A DNA stretch of 49,468 nt from a virus. This document shows positions 25,580-33,816 of the stretch, piece after piece (position 1 is the stretch's first letter; each line of letters begins with the position of its first letter). The stretch is from positions 1 to 49,468 of IMG/VR virus record IMGVR_UViG_3300025921_000024; one strand, given 5' to 3'. The notes below the pieces were generated by a model. That model was not told the origin of the DNA, did not search any database, and saw only the letters and a program-made list of their open reading frames with translations. The position numbers and the translations under genes were made by a program.

Positions 25580-27501
25580 TGTGTTTTACTCCAATTAGTA
25601 GATATTGTCCAATCCTTTAAATCATCATTCCAATAAGAACCAGCTAAAGGACATTTTAAACCAAGATCATTGCCTACTTCGACTAGGCTATTTGCCATTG
25701 TCTTCGCTATTGCTAATGCTACCTCCATGTTGTTAGGACATTCGACTTGCCATTCATCATGCACGAAGTTAACTATTCGTGCATCCCATTCTTTAAGCCT
25801 TGGCCACCACTTCAGGGTGGCTAACTTCATGCATACCGCTTCACCATTTTGGAGATAGCCGGACATTGCCAGATGCTTGCGTCCTCCTTCAGTGTCGGAA
25901 GGTATCGACACTGCACGACCGTCCAGCCCATTGAACCAGCCACGCTTTGCATCCTTCGGAAATACTTCCTCTTTGAGGTATCTCCATCCTTCGTAGCGGA
26001 CCAATAGACGATCAAGAGCTTCTTGTGTCTCGGTTTGGCTACAGCCGAGTATTTCAGTAAGCTTGCCAAGTCCAGCCCCAAGAAGCAACGCGTAGACGAA
26101 CCGCTTGGCTGCTGCTCTAGATCGACATACATCGCCAAGTATTCGTTGGTTAAGCGAATGCGGATCGGTTTTGTCATCTTTCTTCCCCTCGACTAACGCC
26201 TGAGTGAACTCAGGATCATTGATGTAGTGCGCAAATATTCTTAATTGAATACCTTCTGCATCACACCCAACCAACAATCTATTCCTAGGAGCCATCCATA
26301 GGCTGCGCAGTTCCTTTCCGTACAGCTTTCGCTTACCGGCTGTATCAAATTCGTTAGGGATATTCGCCGTGTTGGGATTTTGATGCGCCATCCTGTGAGT
26401 CCAGGCACCGATCCCGTAGAACTTTCCGTGTATCCTGCCATCAGTGCTGACAAGAGATAGCCACTCAGTCAAAGTTCTACGTCTAGACTCAAGCAGGATG
26501 CGCTTTGCCAGCGCTCTAGCGGGCGCCGGAGCTTTTGCTGGCAACGTCTCAAGATTGGCTTCGTTGACTTTCCAGCCAGAGACTTTCAGCGTCTTAAGCT
26601 TATCAATTAAATCTTGTCTTGTCAAACGCTCTTTGGCTTTAAGTCTGTTGTATTCTCTTTCAGCCTCGATGTGCGTCTTGGTTTTATCAGTTGGTTGCCA
26701 ACCTGCTTCGTTTAAGACTTGGATGATTTGTTTATGCGATGAAGGATTGAAAGCTTCGCTTCGAGTGTGGCGATACGTTTTTCCAACTTCGTAATCTTCC
26801 ATTCTTTGATGAAGCTGTCTAGGTACAGAACTCCTATTAATAGTACCAAACTTAGTAGCTCTTGGAGTGAACTCACGAATTAATACCTCACGAGGTGGAA
26901 AAGAAGAAAGGATGTCCTTGTCTAACGTAGCAAGCTCGTCTTGTACTTTCTGTAATAATTGCTGAGCCTTAGCTGTGTTGAAAGCAAATCCATTCTTCTC
27001 TAAATCGTTACAGACTAATTGAAAAGATTGTTCGGTATGAATACTCTTTTGTCGGATAGGGTTATGAATATACCTCCGGTATTTATTGTATATTCTTTCA
27101 GTGATGTCCACGTCTCTTTTGCAATATTCCTCCATCTCTGGGGAATATCTTGAAAAGTCTGTAAATTCAATCTTTGGTAATCCAAATTCTACTCCGTAGT
27201 CTTCGACGGAATGGCTTGATCTTGAGTAGTCAACCATCTTAGATACGATGAGTGTGTCAAGCGAAGCTTCCGGAGTGATGCTATAGCCAACCAACTTGTC
27301 AATAACTGAAGCATCATAACCGAGAAGATTATGACCAATCCATAAGTCGACAGATCGAGCAAACTCAATAAATCTGAGTGCAAGTCCATCAGTGTGTCTG
27401 AATACATAATACTTTCCTGTGTTTATGTCTTTACATACAATAACCCAAATCTTAGTTGGATTAATTAAACCATTAGCCTCTACGTCAATTACGACTTTCA
27501 T
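25576..27501 (-). CDS. Family A DNA polymerase, T7 gp5-like
   Basis: The 641-residue enzyme has a 3'-5' exonuclease domain (Asp6 and Glu8 in VIDVEANGL, Asn58 and Asp63 in GHNLLGYD, Tyr126 and Asp130 in YCKRD). The polymerase domain has motif A with Asp414 (VGCDAEGIQLRIF), motif B (Arg462 to Lys466 and RFVYALLLGAG) and motif C (VHDEW, Asp582). All catalytic residues are present, so it should be an active proofreading replicase. It is slightly shorter than T7 gp5 (704 residues). Whether it uses host thioredoxin is not evident. Its ATG overlaps the stop of the 41-residue membrane gene and its stop overlaps the next small gene. Confidence 0.95.
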   Translation of the reverse strand: MKVVIDVEANGLINPTKIWVIVCKDINTGKYYVFRHTDGLALRFIEFARSVDLWIGHNLLGYDASVIDKLVGYSITPEASLDTLIVSKMVDYSRSSHSVEDYGVEFGLPKIEFTDFSRYSPEMEEYCKRDVDITERIYNKYRRYIHNPIRQKSIHTEQSFQLVCNDLEKNGFAFNTAKAQQLLQKVQDELATLDKDILSSFPPREVLIREFTPRATKFGTINRSSVPRQLHQRMEDYEVGKTYRHTRSEAFNPSSHKQIIQVLNEAGWQPTDKTKTHIEAEREYNRLKAKERLTRQDLIDKLKTLKVSGWKVNEANLETLPAKAPAPARALAKRILLESRRRTLTEWLSLVSTDGRIHGKFYGIGAWTHRMAHQNPNTANIPNEFDTAGKRKLYGKELRSLWMAPRNRLLVGCDAEGIQLRIFAHYINDPEFTQALVEGKKDDKTDPHSLNQRILGDVCRSRAAAKRFVYALLLGAGLGKLTEILGCSQTETQEALDRLLVRYEGWRYLKEEVFPKDAKRGWFNGLDGRAVSIPSDTEGGRKHLAMSGYLQNGEAVCMKLATLKWWPRLKEWDARIVNFVHDEWQVECPNNMEVALAIAKTMANSLVEVGNDLGLKCPLAGSYWNDDLKDWTISTNWSKTH

Positions 27502-27623
27502 TTATAAAATACTACGATAGATATGCCGTTATCTAAGAATTTATACCAAATCAATTGATGACTAAGAGCATACACCATAAATAGTGTTAGCCCTGATACT
27601 ATTACAGTTTCTATATATTTCAT
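27498..27623 (-). CDS. Small membrane protein between kinase and polymerase (41 aa)
   Basis: ATG 27623 opens a 41-residue frame with a hydrophobic helix (TVIVSGLTLFMVYALSH) and a second partly hydrophobic stretch. Its TGA overlaps the polymerase ATG as ATGA, which strongly suggests a real coupled gene. Its first half overlaps the end of the kinase gene in another frame by 62 bases. The ribosome-binding site is weak (GTGAG). Function unknown. Confidence 0.6.
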   Translation of the reverse strand: MKYIETVIVSGLTLFMVYALSHQLIWYKFLDNGISIVVFYK

Positions 27624-28329
27624 AATACTCACTAATGGAGGGGGACAAGTCCCCACTCCTAAGACGTTTAACCGAAGTCAACTTGCTTCGGCCACAAACA
27701 GGATCAGTCACACAAAGACTTCCGTCCTTGCGGATCATGATGTTCTTGCCGTAGAGATCGAGATGGTCAGAGAAATCCCTGAACAGATCGTCGAAGAACG
27801 TAGTGCACTTCGGAGACAACTCCTCCATGAACAACTTCGCCATCATATTACCATGACTTGCAGGCCCAATCAAGCGGTCAATCAACGCCAGATCGTCTTT
27901 GTCGTCGTTTGTGGTGCGATCCATTCGCTCCATCACAGCTACTGCGAAGTCCGTATAGCGCTTATACGAATACACCTGAGGAGCAAAGCTTCCGGCGTAG
28001 CCTTTCTCAGCAGCCCACTTGCAGTAGTCAATCCAGTTATCGCAGTTGTGCTGGATTTTGATGACCCGCTTAGCTTCGCCCTTAGCAAGCACAGTGCTGT
28101 ACGCACCACTGCCAAGGATTTTATACCCACGCTTGATCAGGCGATCCTGAAACATCCGGGAGTTCGTGAACGGAGTGGTACCACAGGGTACACGGACGTA
28201 CTCACCATCAGAGTCACACATCCAAGCTTTGGCATAAGCCTTGAAGATTTTACCAAGCCCAAGCCAAGGTCCCTGCTTCTTCCGCTTCTCGGCATTACGG
28301 AGCCGAGCAATCCGTTTCTTACCGTCCAT
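27562..28329 (-). CDS. Protein kinase-like protein
   Basis: This 255-residue protein shows a Gly-rich loop (LGSGAYSTV, residues 72-80), a candidate ATP-binding Lys91 in VIKIQ, a hinge-like VAVMERMD, and a catalytic loop HLDLYGKN (His189, Asp191, Asn196) matching HxDxxxxN. A strand then ends TDP, where DP replaces the usual DFG. Many T7-like phages carry early Ser/Thr kinases (T7 gp0.7) that phosphorylate host RNA polymerase and RNases. Here the gene lies in the replication cluster instead. The small size and altered DFG resemble atypical bacterial and phage kinases. Start at ATG 28329 with GAGGAG upstream. Confidence 0.75.
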   Translation of the reverse strand: MDGKKRIARLRNAEKRKKQGPWLGLGKIFKAYAKAWMCDSDGEYVRVPCGTTPFTNSRMFQDRLIKRGYKILGSGAYSTVLAKGEAKRVIKIQHNCDNWIDYCKWAAEKGYAGSFAPQVYSYKRYTDFAVAVMERMDRTTNDDKDDLALIDRLIGPASHGNMMAKLFMEELSPKCTTFFDDLFRDFSDHLDLYGKNIMIRKDGSLCVTDPVCGRSKLTSVKRLRSGDLSPSISEYYEIYRNCNSIRANTIYGVCS

Positions 28330-28361
28330 TGTAGTCTCCTCTTGCCGGGGGATTTAATTTA

Positions 28362-28395
28362 AAGCGAGGGCTGTGACAACGGAACAACCCTCGCA
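28362..28395 (-). terminator. Terminator-like hairpin before the kinase gene
   Basis: Read leftwards, GCGAGGG and CCCTCGC (28364-28370 and 28388-28394) form a 7-bp stem followed by TTTAAATTAAAT. It lies between the 47-residue membrane gene and the kinase gene. Confidence 0.55.
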
Positions 28396-28400
28396 ATTAC

Positions 28401-28544
28401 TTAGTGAATGACACAACCCTTGGCCAGCCCGAAGGCATTGAAGCACGACGCATGAGCGCTGATGAAGATGATGCCAGCAGCGATGCCGACAAGCAAACCA
28501 ACAACGACCAGTCCAGTCACAATTGGATTGTTTTCCGGGTACAT
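28401..28544 (-). CDS. Single-TM small membrane protein (47 aa)
   Basis: ATG 28544 is preceded by GAGGAG at good spacing. The product begins MYPENNPIVTG, has one strong hydrophobic helix (LVVVGLLVGIAAGIIFISA) and ends with a short tail containing two cysteines. It is flanked by hairpins on both sides, so it may be a separate transcription unit or be differentially processed. Small early membrane proteins often block superinfection or alter the host envelope; no direct evidence here. Confidence 0.65.
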   Translation of the reverse strand: MYPENNPIVTGLVVVGLLVGIAAGIIFISAHASCFNAFGLAKGCVIH

Positions 28545-28560
28545 CTTTTCTCCTCTAACT

Positions 28561-28600
28561 TGGCAATATTGCCTAACGGGGAGTTACCTCCCCAACACTT
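28561..28600 (-). terminator. Two hairpins after the 53-residue gene
   Basis: Read leftwards, GGGGAG/CTCCCC (6-bp stem, 4-base loop GTAA) overlaps the stop codon at 28584. It is followed by the perfect palindrome GGCAATATTGCC. There is no long T-tract, so this is as likely an RNA-stability element as a terminator. Confidence 0.45.
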
Positions 28601-28745
28601 CATTCATAAGGCTATTATAAATCGAAGAATACTTCTCCACAGCCTCGTCGTACTGACCAGTATTTCGCTGCTTATAGATATTAAGCAGACCCTTCATGTC
28701 CGTCATGGTCTTTGCTGTCGGCTGATCTAGGTAGATTATATTCAT
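28584..28745 (-). CDS. Small hypothetical protein (53 aa)
   Basis: ATG 28745 follows GGGAGC at good spacing. The product (MNIIYLDQPTAKTMTDMKGL, then a helix NIYKQRNTGQYDEAVEKYSS) is hydrophilic and helical. Its first 65 bases overlap the end of the upstream gene in another frame. The TGQYDEAVEKY pattern resembles a single TPR-like helix, but one unit is too little to assign a fold. Confidence 0.6.
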   Translation of the reverse strand: MNIIYLDQPTAKTMTDMKGLLNIYKQRNTGQYDEAVEKYSSIYNSLMNEVLGR

Positions 28746-29073
28746 TATTTGCTCCCGCTTCTTCGTCGGGTTTAGGCAACATTGCCACTAATTTATACAT
28801 CCCTGAAAATATCTTGCTGTCAACCCACGTGAAGCTCATTGCTCCGTCTCCTCGGAAATCTGCGAGGAGGATGGCTTCTGGGATAACCATGGCAATACCG
28901 AAGGACGGTATGTCAGGCCCGCTGTGGAAATGCCTTTTAGCAAGGAAACGATCACCATATGCCAAATCCCTAAGCCAGTCATGTCCGGGGGGTCCTCCAC
29001 CTTGGAGTTTAGGTTCAATCGGATCGGCTTTACCGCCTTGGATAATGCCAAATGTTAACGGTGCTTCATTCAC
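28681..29073 (-). CDS. Hypothetical early protein (130 aa)
   Basis: The start chosen is GTG 29073, nine bases after AGGA and overlapping the upstream stop by eight bases; a GTG at 29124 would run further into the upstream gene. The protein contains EPKLQGGGPPGHDWLRDLAY and RFLAKRHFHSGPDIPSFGIA, then strands AMVIPEAILLADFRGDGA and a Glu/Asp/His-rich tail. The strand-rich middle suggests a compact enzyme or binding domain, but no known motif is clear. An opposite-strand ORF of 179 codons over the same bases looks like a shadow. Confidence 0.6.
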   Translation of the reverse strand: MNEAPLTFGIIQGGKADPIEPKLQGGGPPGHDWLRDLAYGDRFLAKRHFHSGPDIPSFGIAMVIPEAILLADFRGDGAMSFTWVDSKIFSGMYKLVAMLPKPDEEAGANNEYNLPRSADSKDHDGHEGSA

Positions 29074-29236
29074 GATTGAAAGTCCTGATCTGGATGCGCT
29101 GAATACGTTTGATGACTTTACCACGGTTCCGCATCATGCGGTCCAAAGTAGGCTGGATGATCTTCTGTCCGTAGAACAAATCGATCATTTCATCGGCTTC
29201 TCGAAGCTGGTTGTAGAGCAGGAGGAGATGTTCCAT
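29066..29236 (-). CDS. Small basic helical protein (56 aa)
   Basis: ATG 29236 has GAGGGG six bases upstream. The product (MEHLLLLYNQLREADEMIDL then QKIIQPTLDRMMRNRGKVIK) is helical, with a Leu-rich N-terminal half and a basic C-terminal half rich in Arg and Lys. It may bind nucleic acid or form a helical hairpin. It overlaps the next gene by eight bases. Family unknown. Confidence 0.6.
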   Translation of the reverse strand: MEHLLLLYNQLREADEMIDLFYGQKIIQPTLDRMMRNRGKVIKRIQRIQIRTFNRE

Positions 29237-29278
29237 TTAAAACCCCTCTAGGATTGCATTAGAAGCCCGTGGGTGCGT

Positions 29279-29593
29279 TTATTTCTTTCCCGCGTAGGGT
29301 ACTAGCGGGGCAGATTTAAAGCTCTCCTGAGCCTTCTCAGGGCTTCCCTTGAACTTGTCGAGAATGCCGGGTTTCCATACCACAACAACCTCGAGAAATT
29401 CATATTTGATATGGGATACTTGACTCTCAGATATTCCCCACTTATGGGAGATATTACGAGGACCCATGTCATTCATGAGATCGCAAGCGACTTCGTACTT
29501 CTGCTGTTCTGTTAGGTACACCGATGTGCGTCGATGCATCTTGCGAGCAGGAGTCCTTAGATATCTGCTCTGTCTCGAACCAGACTTGTCCAT
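29279..29593 (-). CDS. Helix-turn-helix DNA-binding protein
   Basis: The 104-residue reading starts at ATG 29593, nine bases after AAAGGA. An Arg/Lys-rich N-terminus (RQSRYLRTPARKMHRRTSVY) leads to LTEQQKYEVACDLMNDMGPR and NISHKWGISESQVSHIKYEF, a clear helix-turn-helix with the turn at WGIS, as in resolvase- or sigma-4-like HTH domains. The C-terminal tail is basic. It could be the phage's transcriptional switch between early and late genes, since no phage polymerase was found. Target sites are unknown; the palindromic repeats near 40.0 kb are candidates. Confidence 0.65.
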   Translation of the reverse strand: MDKSGSRQSRYLRTPARKMHRRTSVYLTEQQKYEVACDLMNDMGPRNISHKWGISESQVSHIKYEFLEVVVVWKPGILDKFKGSPEKAQESFKSAPLVPYAGKK

Positions 29594-29598
29594 GGTAC

Positions 29599-29883
29599 TC
29601 AATCCTTTTCAGGCAGGTGTGTACCGTTAAACTTCTTGAGTGCATTCGTTCGCTCCTCGTCCTTGGGGAGTTTGATGCAGCCGTGCCGTGTCACGGCTAA
29701 ATAGAAATGCACCGACTCAACCCAATCGACGTAATGGATTTCGGCATACTCACCGTCCTCCCAGATGTCATGGATGTCATCGTGCATATACCCGATGACA
29801 ATGCCTTGCGGACGGCCTTCTACGATGTCTTTCGACTTAAGCTGCCATTTCCTCAATTCGCCGGTTATCGTTTGCCGGGACAT
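29599..29883 (-). CDS. Hypothetical early protein downstream of the helicase
   Basis: ATG 29883 lies seven bases after GAGGAG and gives 94 residues; it overlaps the end of the helicase gene by 47 bases. The sequence has a basic helical start (MSRQTITGELRKWQLKSKDI), a strand-rich acidic centre (IGYMHDDIHDIWEDGEYAEI) and a charged end. The pattern looks like a small alpha/beta protein. No family recognised. Confidence 0.6.
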   Translation of the reverse strand: MSRQTITGELRKWQLKSKDIVEGRPQGIVIGYMHDDIHDIWEDGEYAEIHYVDWVESVHFYLAVTRHGCIKLPKDEERTNALKKFNGTHLPEKD

Positions 29884-31453
29884 AGCCAAGCTCCTCGCTG
29901 AGGGTGTAAGTACTGGGATCAAACAACAACTGACCTGCAGGTCCGGTACGACCGCAGAATCTATTCTTGGAAATCTTCAAATGAGTCGTCCGCCTAATCG
30001 TAGGATCGGACGACTGGATGTCTCTTGTTAAATCAATCCTGATATCAGCTATTTTACTGATGTTACGGCTGCCTCGGGTGAGTCCGTCGTCGTTGACGTG
30101 GCTGACAACGATGAGTGCGAAGTCAAGCTCTTTGACGAGCATTTCAAGCCGCGTCGAAAGATAGTCGAGAGCCCGTCGTTCGTTATCGACTCCACCTCCA
30201 GTGACAACCATAGTAATGTGATCCAAGAACACATACCGACAGCCACGAGCAGATACGAGGAAGCGAATTGTGTCGAGAATATGATCGGGATCATCACTCC
30301 CGAAATGTGAATAAATGTGTAGACGATCGTCCGTCTTAACAACGCTTTGTACGGCTTCGTAGACCGCAGCGTCCGTAACGCCGCAGTCAGGGAGATGAAC
30401 CGGGCGATTGAGATGAAGTCCCGCAATCGCTTGAAGCAATCGTTTCTTAGGTTCTTCCAAGAATATACCAGCGACGGCTGCATCTGGGTGTTCCTTCAAG
30501 ATGTTGTACATGATCTTGTGCATGACTTCAGTCTTGCCAACACCCTCCTGAGCAGTAAGCAGCACGCTTTCCCCAGTGCGGATGCCGTAAGTCATATAGT
30601 CAAGCGTCGGTATCCCGTACGAGACTCCTTCCTTAGGAGCCTCGAAGAGGATATTCTTGAACACTCGAAGTTCTGACTCGATGTTTTGCGGACAGAACTT
30701 CTTAGCGTTCTCGAAGAGGTTCTTCAGTTCAGAGTATTCTCCGTGCTGTGCGAAGTCATTGGCGTCCTTGCGCTTTCCGCCGGGGAACCGCACCAAATAA
30801 ACTTTCGAGTAATCGAACAGCTTTGCAACGCGAGAGGCTGCATCACTCCCTTGCTCATCTCCATCGAACGCGAGATAAATGCGGTCGTACGAGTTAAGGT
30901 AGGATCGATCCTGAGAAACGTCTGCGACAGCAGAACTGCTGCTGTGAACGCTAAAGACAGGTACATGGGTAGCTTGATGAAGAGAAAGCGCATCTTCGTA
31001 GCCCTCTGTTATTGCACAGTATCGATGTCCACCGGCGATGAACTTATCAACACCAAAACAACCAGCTTTGTAGTCACCCTTATGGTAAGTCTTCGGACTT
31101 CCCTTCTGGGGCTCTAATATACGAACGTGAAAACTCCCATTTCGCTCAGGAAATCCGATTTCGATGGGTTTTCCATCTCCGTCAATCTTCGTCTTAGCGC
31201 CATATTTTCTGAAAGTAGAAGCATCAATCCCACGAAGAGGCAAATATTCGTAAGTATACTTAGCGTCATCAATCAACTCATTACCTCTTAAATAATAACC
31301 ACAACTAAAACAATAACTATGACCGTCGTCATAAATACCTAAATTATCACCAGCAGTATCCTTTCCGTGCTTGGCACAGTCAGGACACTGCTCATGGCGA
31401 ATAAGCTTCGACGTCCTGTCATCAAGTCGAGAGGACGCGTTTTGGATAGTCAT
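29837..31453 (-). CDS. Primase-helicase, T7 gp4-like
   Basis: This 538-residue protein has the full primase-helicase layout. An N-terminal zinc knuckle (Cys23, Cys26, Cys48, Cys51) precedes a TOPRIM primase core with Glu150 in ITEGYEDAL and DGDE at 197-200. Then comes a RecA-like helicase domain with Walker A (EGVGKT, 303-308), Walker B (VFLD, 408-411) and VVSHVNDDGLTRGS. It should unwind DNA as a hexamer and lay primers for the family A polymerase. Length is close to T7 gp4 (566 residues). The C-terminus ends with PANDNRRIEE, an ANDN motif also seen in two other proteins. Start ATG has AAGGAG upstream. Confidence 0.95.
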   Translation of the reverse strand: MTIQNASSRLDDRTSKLIRHEQCPDCAKHGKDTAGDNLGIYDDGHSYCFSCGYYLRGNELIDDAKYTYEYLPLRGIDASTFRKYGAKTKIDGDGKPIEIGFPERNGSFHVRILEPQKGSPKTYHKGDYKAGCFGVDKFIAGGHRYCAITEGYEDALSLHQATHVPVFSVHSSSSAVADVSQDRSYLNSYDRIYLAFDGDEQGSDAASRVAKLFDYSKVYLVRFPGGKRKDANDFAQHGEYSELKNLFENAKKFCPQNIESELRVFKNILFEAPKEGVSYGIPTLDYMTYGIRTGESVLLTAQEGVGKTEVMHKIMYNILKEHPDAAVAGIFLEEPKKRLLQAIAGLHLNRPVHLPDCGVTDAAVYEAVQSVVKTDDRLHIYSHFGSDDPDHILDTIRFLVSARGCRYVFLDHITMVVTGGGVDNERRALDYLSTRLEMLVKELDFALIVVSHVNDDGLTRGSRNISKIADIRIDLTRDIQSSDPTIRRTTHLKISKNRFCGRTGPAGQLLFDPSTYTLSEELGYVPANDNRRIEEMAA

Positions 31454-32165
31454 AATACTCCTTAGCCCATGGCTTATCGCGGGACTCGTAATAGTTTACG
31501 ATCTTGAACCCGCGAAAGCCACCATCGAGAACTGGTTCCCAATAGTCAGGCTTGGCTACGTACATCCATGCACGGATGATGTAGCATTTCATTCCGGAGT
31601 AAACTGGATGGAGAGTGCCTTGAAGGCAACGCGGGAGTGGACGAAACAAGCAAGGCTCGTCGGCATCCAGCTTGTTCTGCTGGTATCGGAGTTCCCGATA
31701 AGGCACGATGACATTCACTCGTTTACGACGGAATTGTACCGTATTCCGCTTGTAGTTGTCAAGGTCTTTGAACTGAGGGGTACGAACCAAATGGAGTTCG
31801 CCTTTAACCTTCAGTGGTGGAGGGAAGTAACGAACGAGATGCGGAGGTTGTTTGCCACCCGGTATCTCCATCGGAATGGGTGTCCGGTCTTCGCCAGCCT
31901 CCTGATACCAGTAATTGAAATAGTTGACAGTATATGCCGTAGCGACAAACGAACTGTCTTCGATAAGACAGTGGTGAGAATGGTTAAGCTTGGTGTCGTC
32001 TGCGCAGAAGAGCAGTTGATACTCGAACTGCGTCAGCCACCATAAGTCTGGGCTGTACTTCACGCTGTCGGTAATCCATCTGGCTTCGTGGACAGAAGGA
32101 AAGTTAATCCCTTGTCCGATGCCGGTCAAGAGCGAGAACTGATTGCGAGCGTGATTGAAACCCAT
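31422..32165 (-). CDS. Hypothetical early protein (247 aa)
   Basis: ATG 32165 follows GGAGG. The protein is soluble and rich in Tyr, Trp and Pro, with MGFNHARNQFSLLTGIGQGI at the start, a central HHCLIEDSSFVATAYTVNYF and a basic strand-rich second half (RRKRVNVIVPYRELRYQQNK). I recognise no catalytic signature. It sits directly before the primase-helicase gene and overlaps it by 32 bases, and a strong terminator lies just upstream of it, so the two may form a new transcription or processing unit. Confidence 0.6.
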   Translation of the reverse strand: MGFNHARNQFSLLTGIGQGINFPSVHEARWITDSVKYSPDLWWLTQFEYQLLFCADDTKLNHSHHCLIEDSSFVATAYTVNYFNYWYQEAGEDRTPIPMEIPGGKQPPHLVRYFPPPLKVKGELHLVRTPQFKDLDNYKRNTVQFRRKRVNVIVPYRELRYQQNKLDADEPCLFRPLPRCLQGTLHPVYSGMKCYIIRAWMYVAKPDYWEPVLDGGFRGFKIVNYYESRDKPWAKEYYDYPKRVLST

Positions 32166-32189
32166 GACGAACCTCCAATGATCTAATCA

Positions 32190-32231
32190 AAGAAGTGGGG
32201 CCGTGACCTGAGAGTGTAACCACGACCCCAC
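32190..32231 (-). terminator. Rho-independent-like terminator
   Basis: Read leftwards, GTGGGG-CGTG pairs with CACG-CCCCAC (32195-32205 and 32221-32231), followed by TTCTTTGATT. It lies downstream of the large gene at 32258 and before the ATG at 32165. Confidence 0.75.
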
Positions 32232-32257
32232 AACACTACGCTAAGCGGCTAGCGCAG

Positions 32258-33793
32258 TCACGCAGCCTTCTTGCCAAAGCCGAAGCGGTTCTGCTTCGCG
32301 GCAGGAGCGGGCTGTGTCTTGGTGACGGACTCGACCTTCGTAGCCGTTCCCGTCGTAGTCGTCGTGGTAGTGGACTTCTCGGTCTCCTTGACGGAGACTT
32401 CCGGCTGGCCGGACTTCAGAGCACGGTACTTGCTGCGCCACATAATGGCATAGCACACCAACGCCATAACATCCTTCTTGCCGATCGTTGCAAGCTCATG
32501 CGGCATCCAGTTGATCGTCTCCATATAGTCGAGACCAACCGCAGAAGCGAAGTTCGGCAGAGCCTTCTCCATCTCCTGAATGGTCTTCGGAGCAGCGATC
32601 TCCTTCGACGACGTATCGAGCGTTGCGACGTAATCAAGGACTTCCTTGAGAGTCTTATCGTTGAGGATCGGAAGATCACCAACGGTGGCCAATGCCTTGG
32701 CGTCGGCCTTGGCAGTCTCAGCCGGCGCAGCCGGGACAGCAGTCTCGGTAGTTCCGGTAGTCGCGAGCTTCTTCGACAGCGCGTACTTCTTGAAGTCGGG
32801 AAGATTGGTGATCTTAACCGCCTCGAAGTCCTTCACGATAATCGGCAGACGCTTCTTCCACTGTGAGTGGACTTCGCCGCCGATGACCTTGTACCACAGC
32901 TTGACGTCATCGTTGGTGTGAACCCAAGACGGCGGCTTCGCTGCGAGTTCGACAGCCTTGGCGGGCTGAGCCGGACGACTGCCGACGGCATTGCTCTTGT
33001 CGCCAGAGAGCTTGCGTTCAGCAGTGCCCGGCGTGGCGACATCCTTCGGAACCGGCGGAGGAGACGCCGGAACCGAGGCTGCTGCCTTCTTCCCGAAGCC
33101 GAAGCGATTGGCCTTGGCTACCGGAGCAGCTTCACGCTTCTCGACAACGACTTCAGGCGCTTTCTGATTGAAGCCAAACGCATGAGAAGCCCAGCCCCAC
33201 TCGCCGGTGATGCCGAGATCGTTCTTGCCAACAGTGACTGCATCGCCTTCGACAGGAAGAACATGGAGTAGAGCACGATGGCCGACCTGCGACATCAAGA
33301 CCTTCTTGAAGGACTCTGCCCTGAGCTTGTTCATCACACGCTCAAGCATGTCTTCGTGCTCGCCGTATTCTTCACACCACTCCGTGATCTGCGGGATCAG
33401 CAGACCATTGACGAGGTTGTACTGCTCGGTACGATCAGCCGAATCGTCGTTGCCGTTGAGAGTGCCTTCAAGGAACAAAGCCATGAAAGGCTGTTCGTTG
33501 CCGTCGTTGATGACGAACGGCTGAATGTCGTCGGGATTGTAGCCGTCTGCCAGCTTCCCGAAATACATCGTAAGAGGAAATTCCTTCGCGTTCACGAAGA
33601 GACGCTGAAGTTCGTCGAAGTTCAGGCCAGTACCGTCTTCACGGGTGATGGCAAGATCAGGCTTGCCCTCGAAGACGTTCTGGACAGCGAAGCCGAAAGC
33701 ATTCGGTTGCTTCGCTAGAATGTGCTTGAGCAAATCGTCCGGCGGTAACTGTCCGGCAGCGATGTGCAACATCATTTGATTGTCGATATTCAT
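32258..33793 (-). CDS. Large early protein with degenerate class II amidotransferase-like N-terminus
   Basis: The 511-residue product has at least three parts. Residues ~1-150 resemble a class II glutamine amidotransferase: NAFGFAVQN, then MYFGKLADGYNPDDIQPF aligning with the A-T-x-G...N-x-HPF region, then LEGTLNG resembling the HNG loop. The nucleophile Cys2 is missing (MNID), so it is probably inactive. A Pro/Ala/Lys-rich linker follows, with NRFGFGKKAA near residue 240. A helical domain (~280-470) comes next, then a Thr-rich tail that ends with a second NRFGFGKKAA. A related NRFGFG is found in the protein at 37149. Start at ATG 33793 with AGGAGA upstream. Confidence 0.6.
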   Translation of the reverse strand: MNIDNQMMLHIAAGQLPPDDLLKHILAKQPNAFGFAVQNVFEGKPDLAITREDGTGLNFDELQRLFVNAKEFPLTMYFGKLADGYNPDDIQPFVINDGNEQPFMALFLEGTLNGNDDSADRTEQYNLVNGLLIPQITEWCEEYGEHEDMLERVMNKLRAESFKKVLMSQVGHRALLHVLPVEGDAVTVGKNDLGITGEWGWASHAFGFNQKAPEVVVEKREAAPVAKANRFGFGKKAAASVPASPPPVPKDVATPGTAERKLSGDKSNAVGSRPAQPAKAVELAAKPPSWVHTNDDVKLWYKVIGGEVHSQWKKRLPIIVKDFEAVKITNLPDFKKYALSKKLATTGTTETAVPAAPAETAKADAKALATVGDLPILNDKTLKEVLDYVATLDTSSKEIAAPKTIQEMEKALPNFASAVGLDYMETINWMPHELATIGKKDVMALVCYAIMWRSKYRALKSGQPEVSVKETEKSTTTTTTTGTATKVESVTKTQPAPAAKQNRFGFGKKAA

Positions 33794-33816
33794 GGGCTGA
33801 TTTCTCCTCTGTTGCC

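Noticed and set aside
28712-29251. A 179-codon + strand ORF
   Set aside because: It is antisense to three - strand genes with good ribosome-binding sites and sensible proteins, and its own sequence (Ser/Pro/Leu-rich) looks like a shadow.
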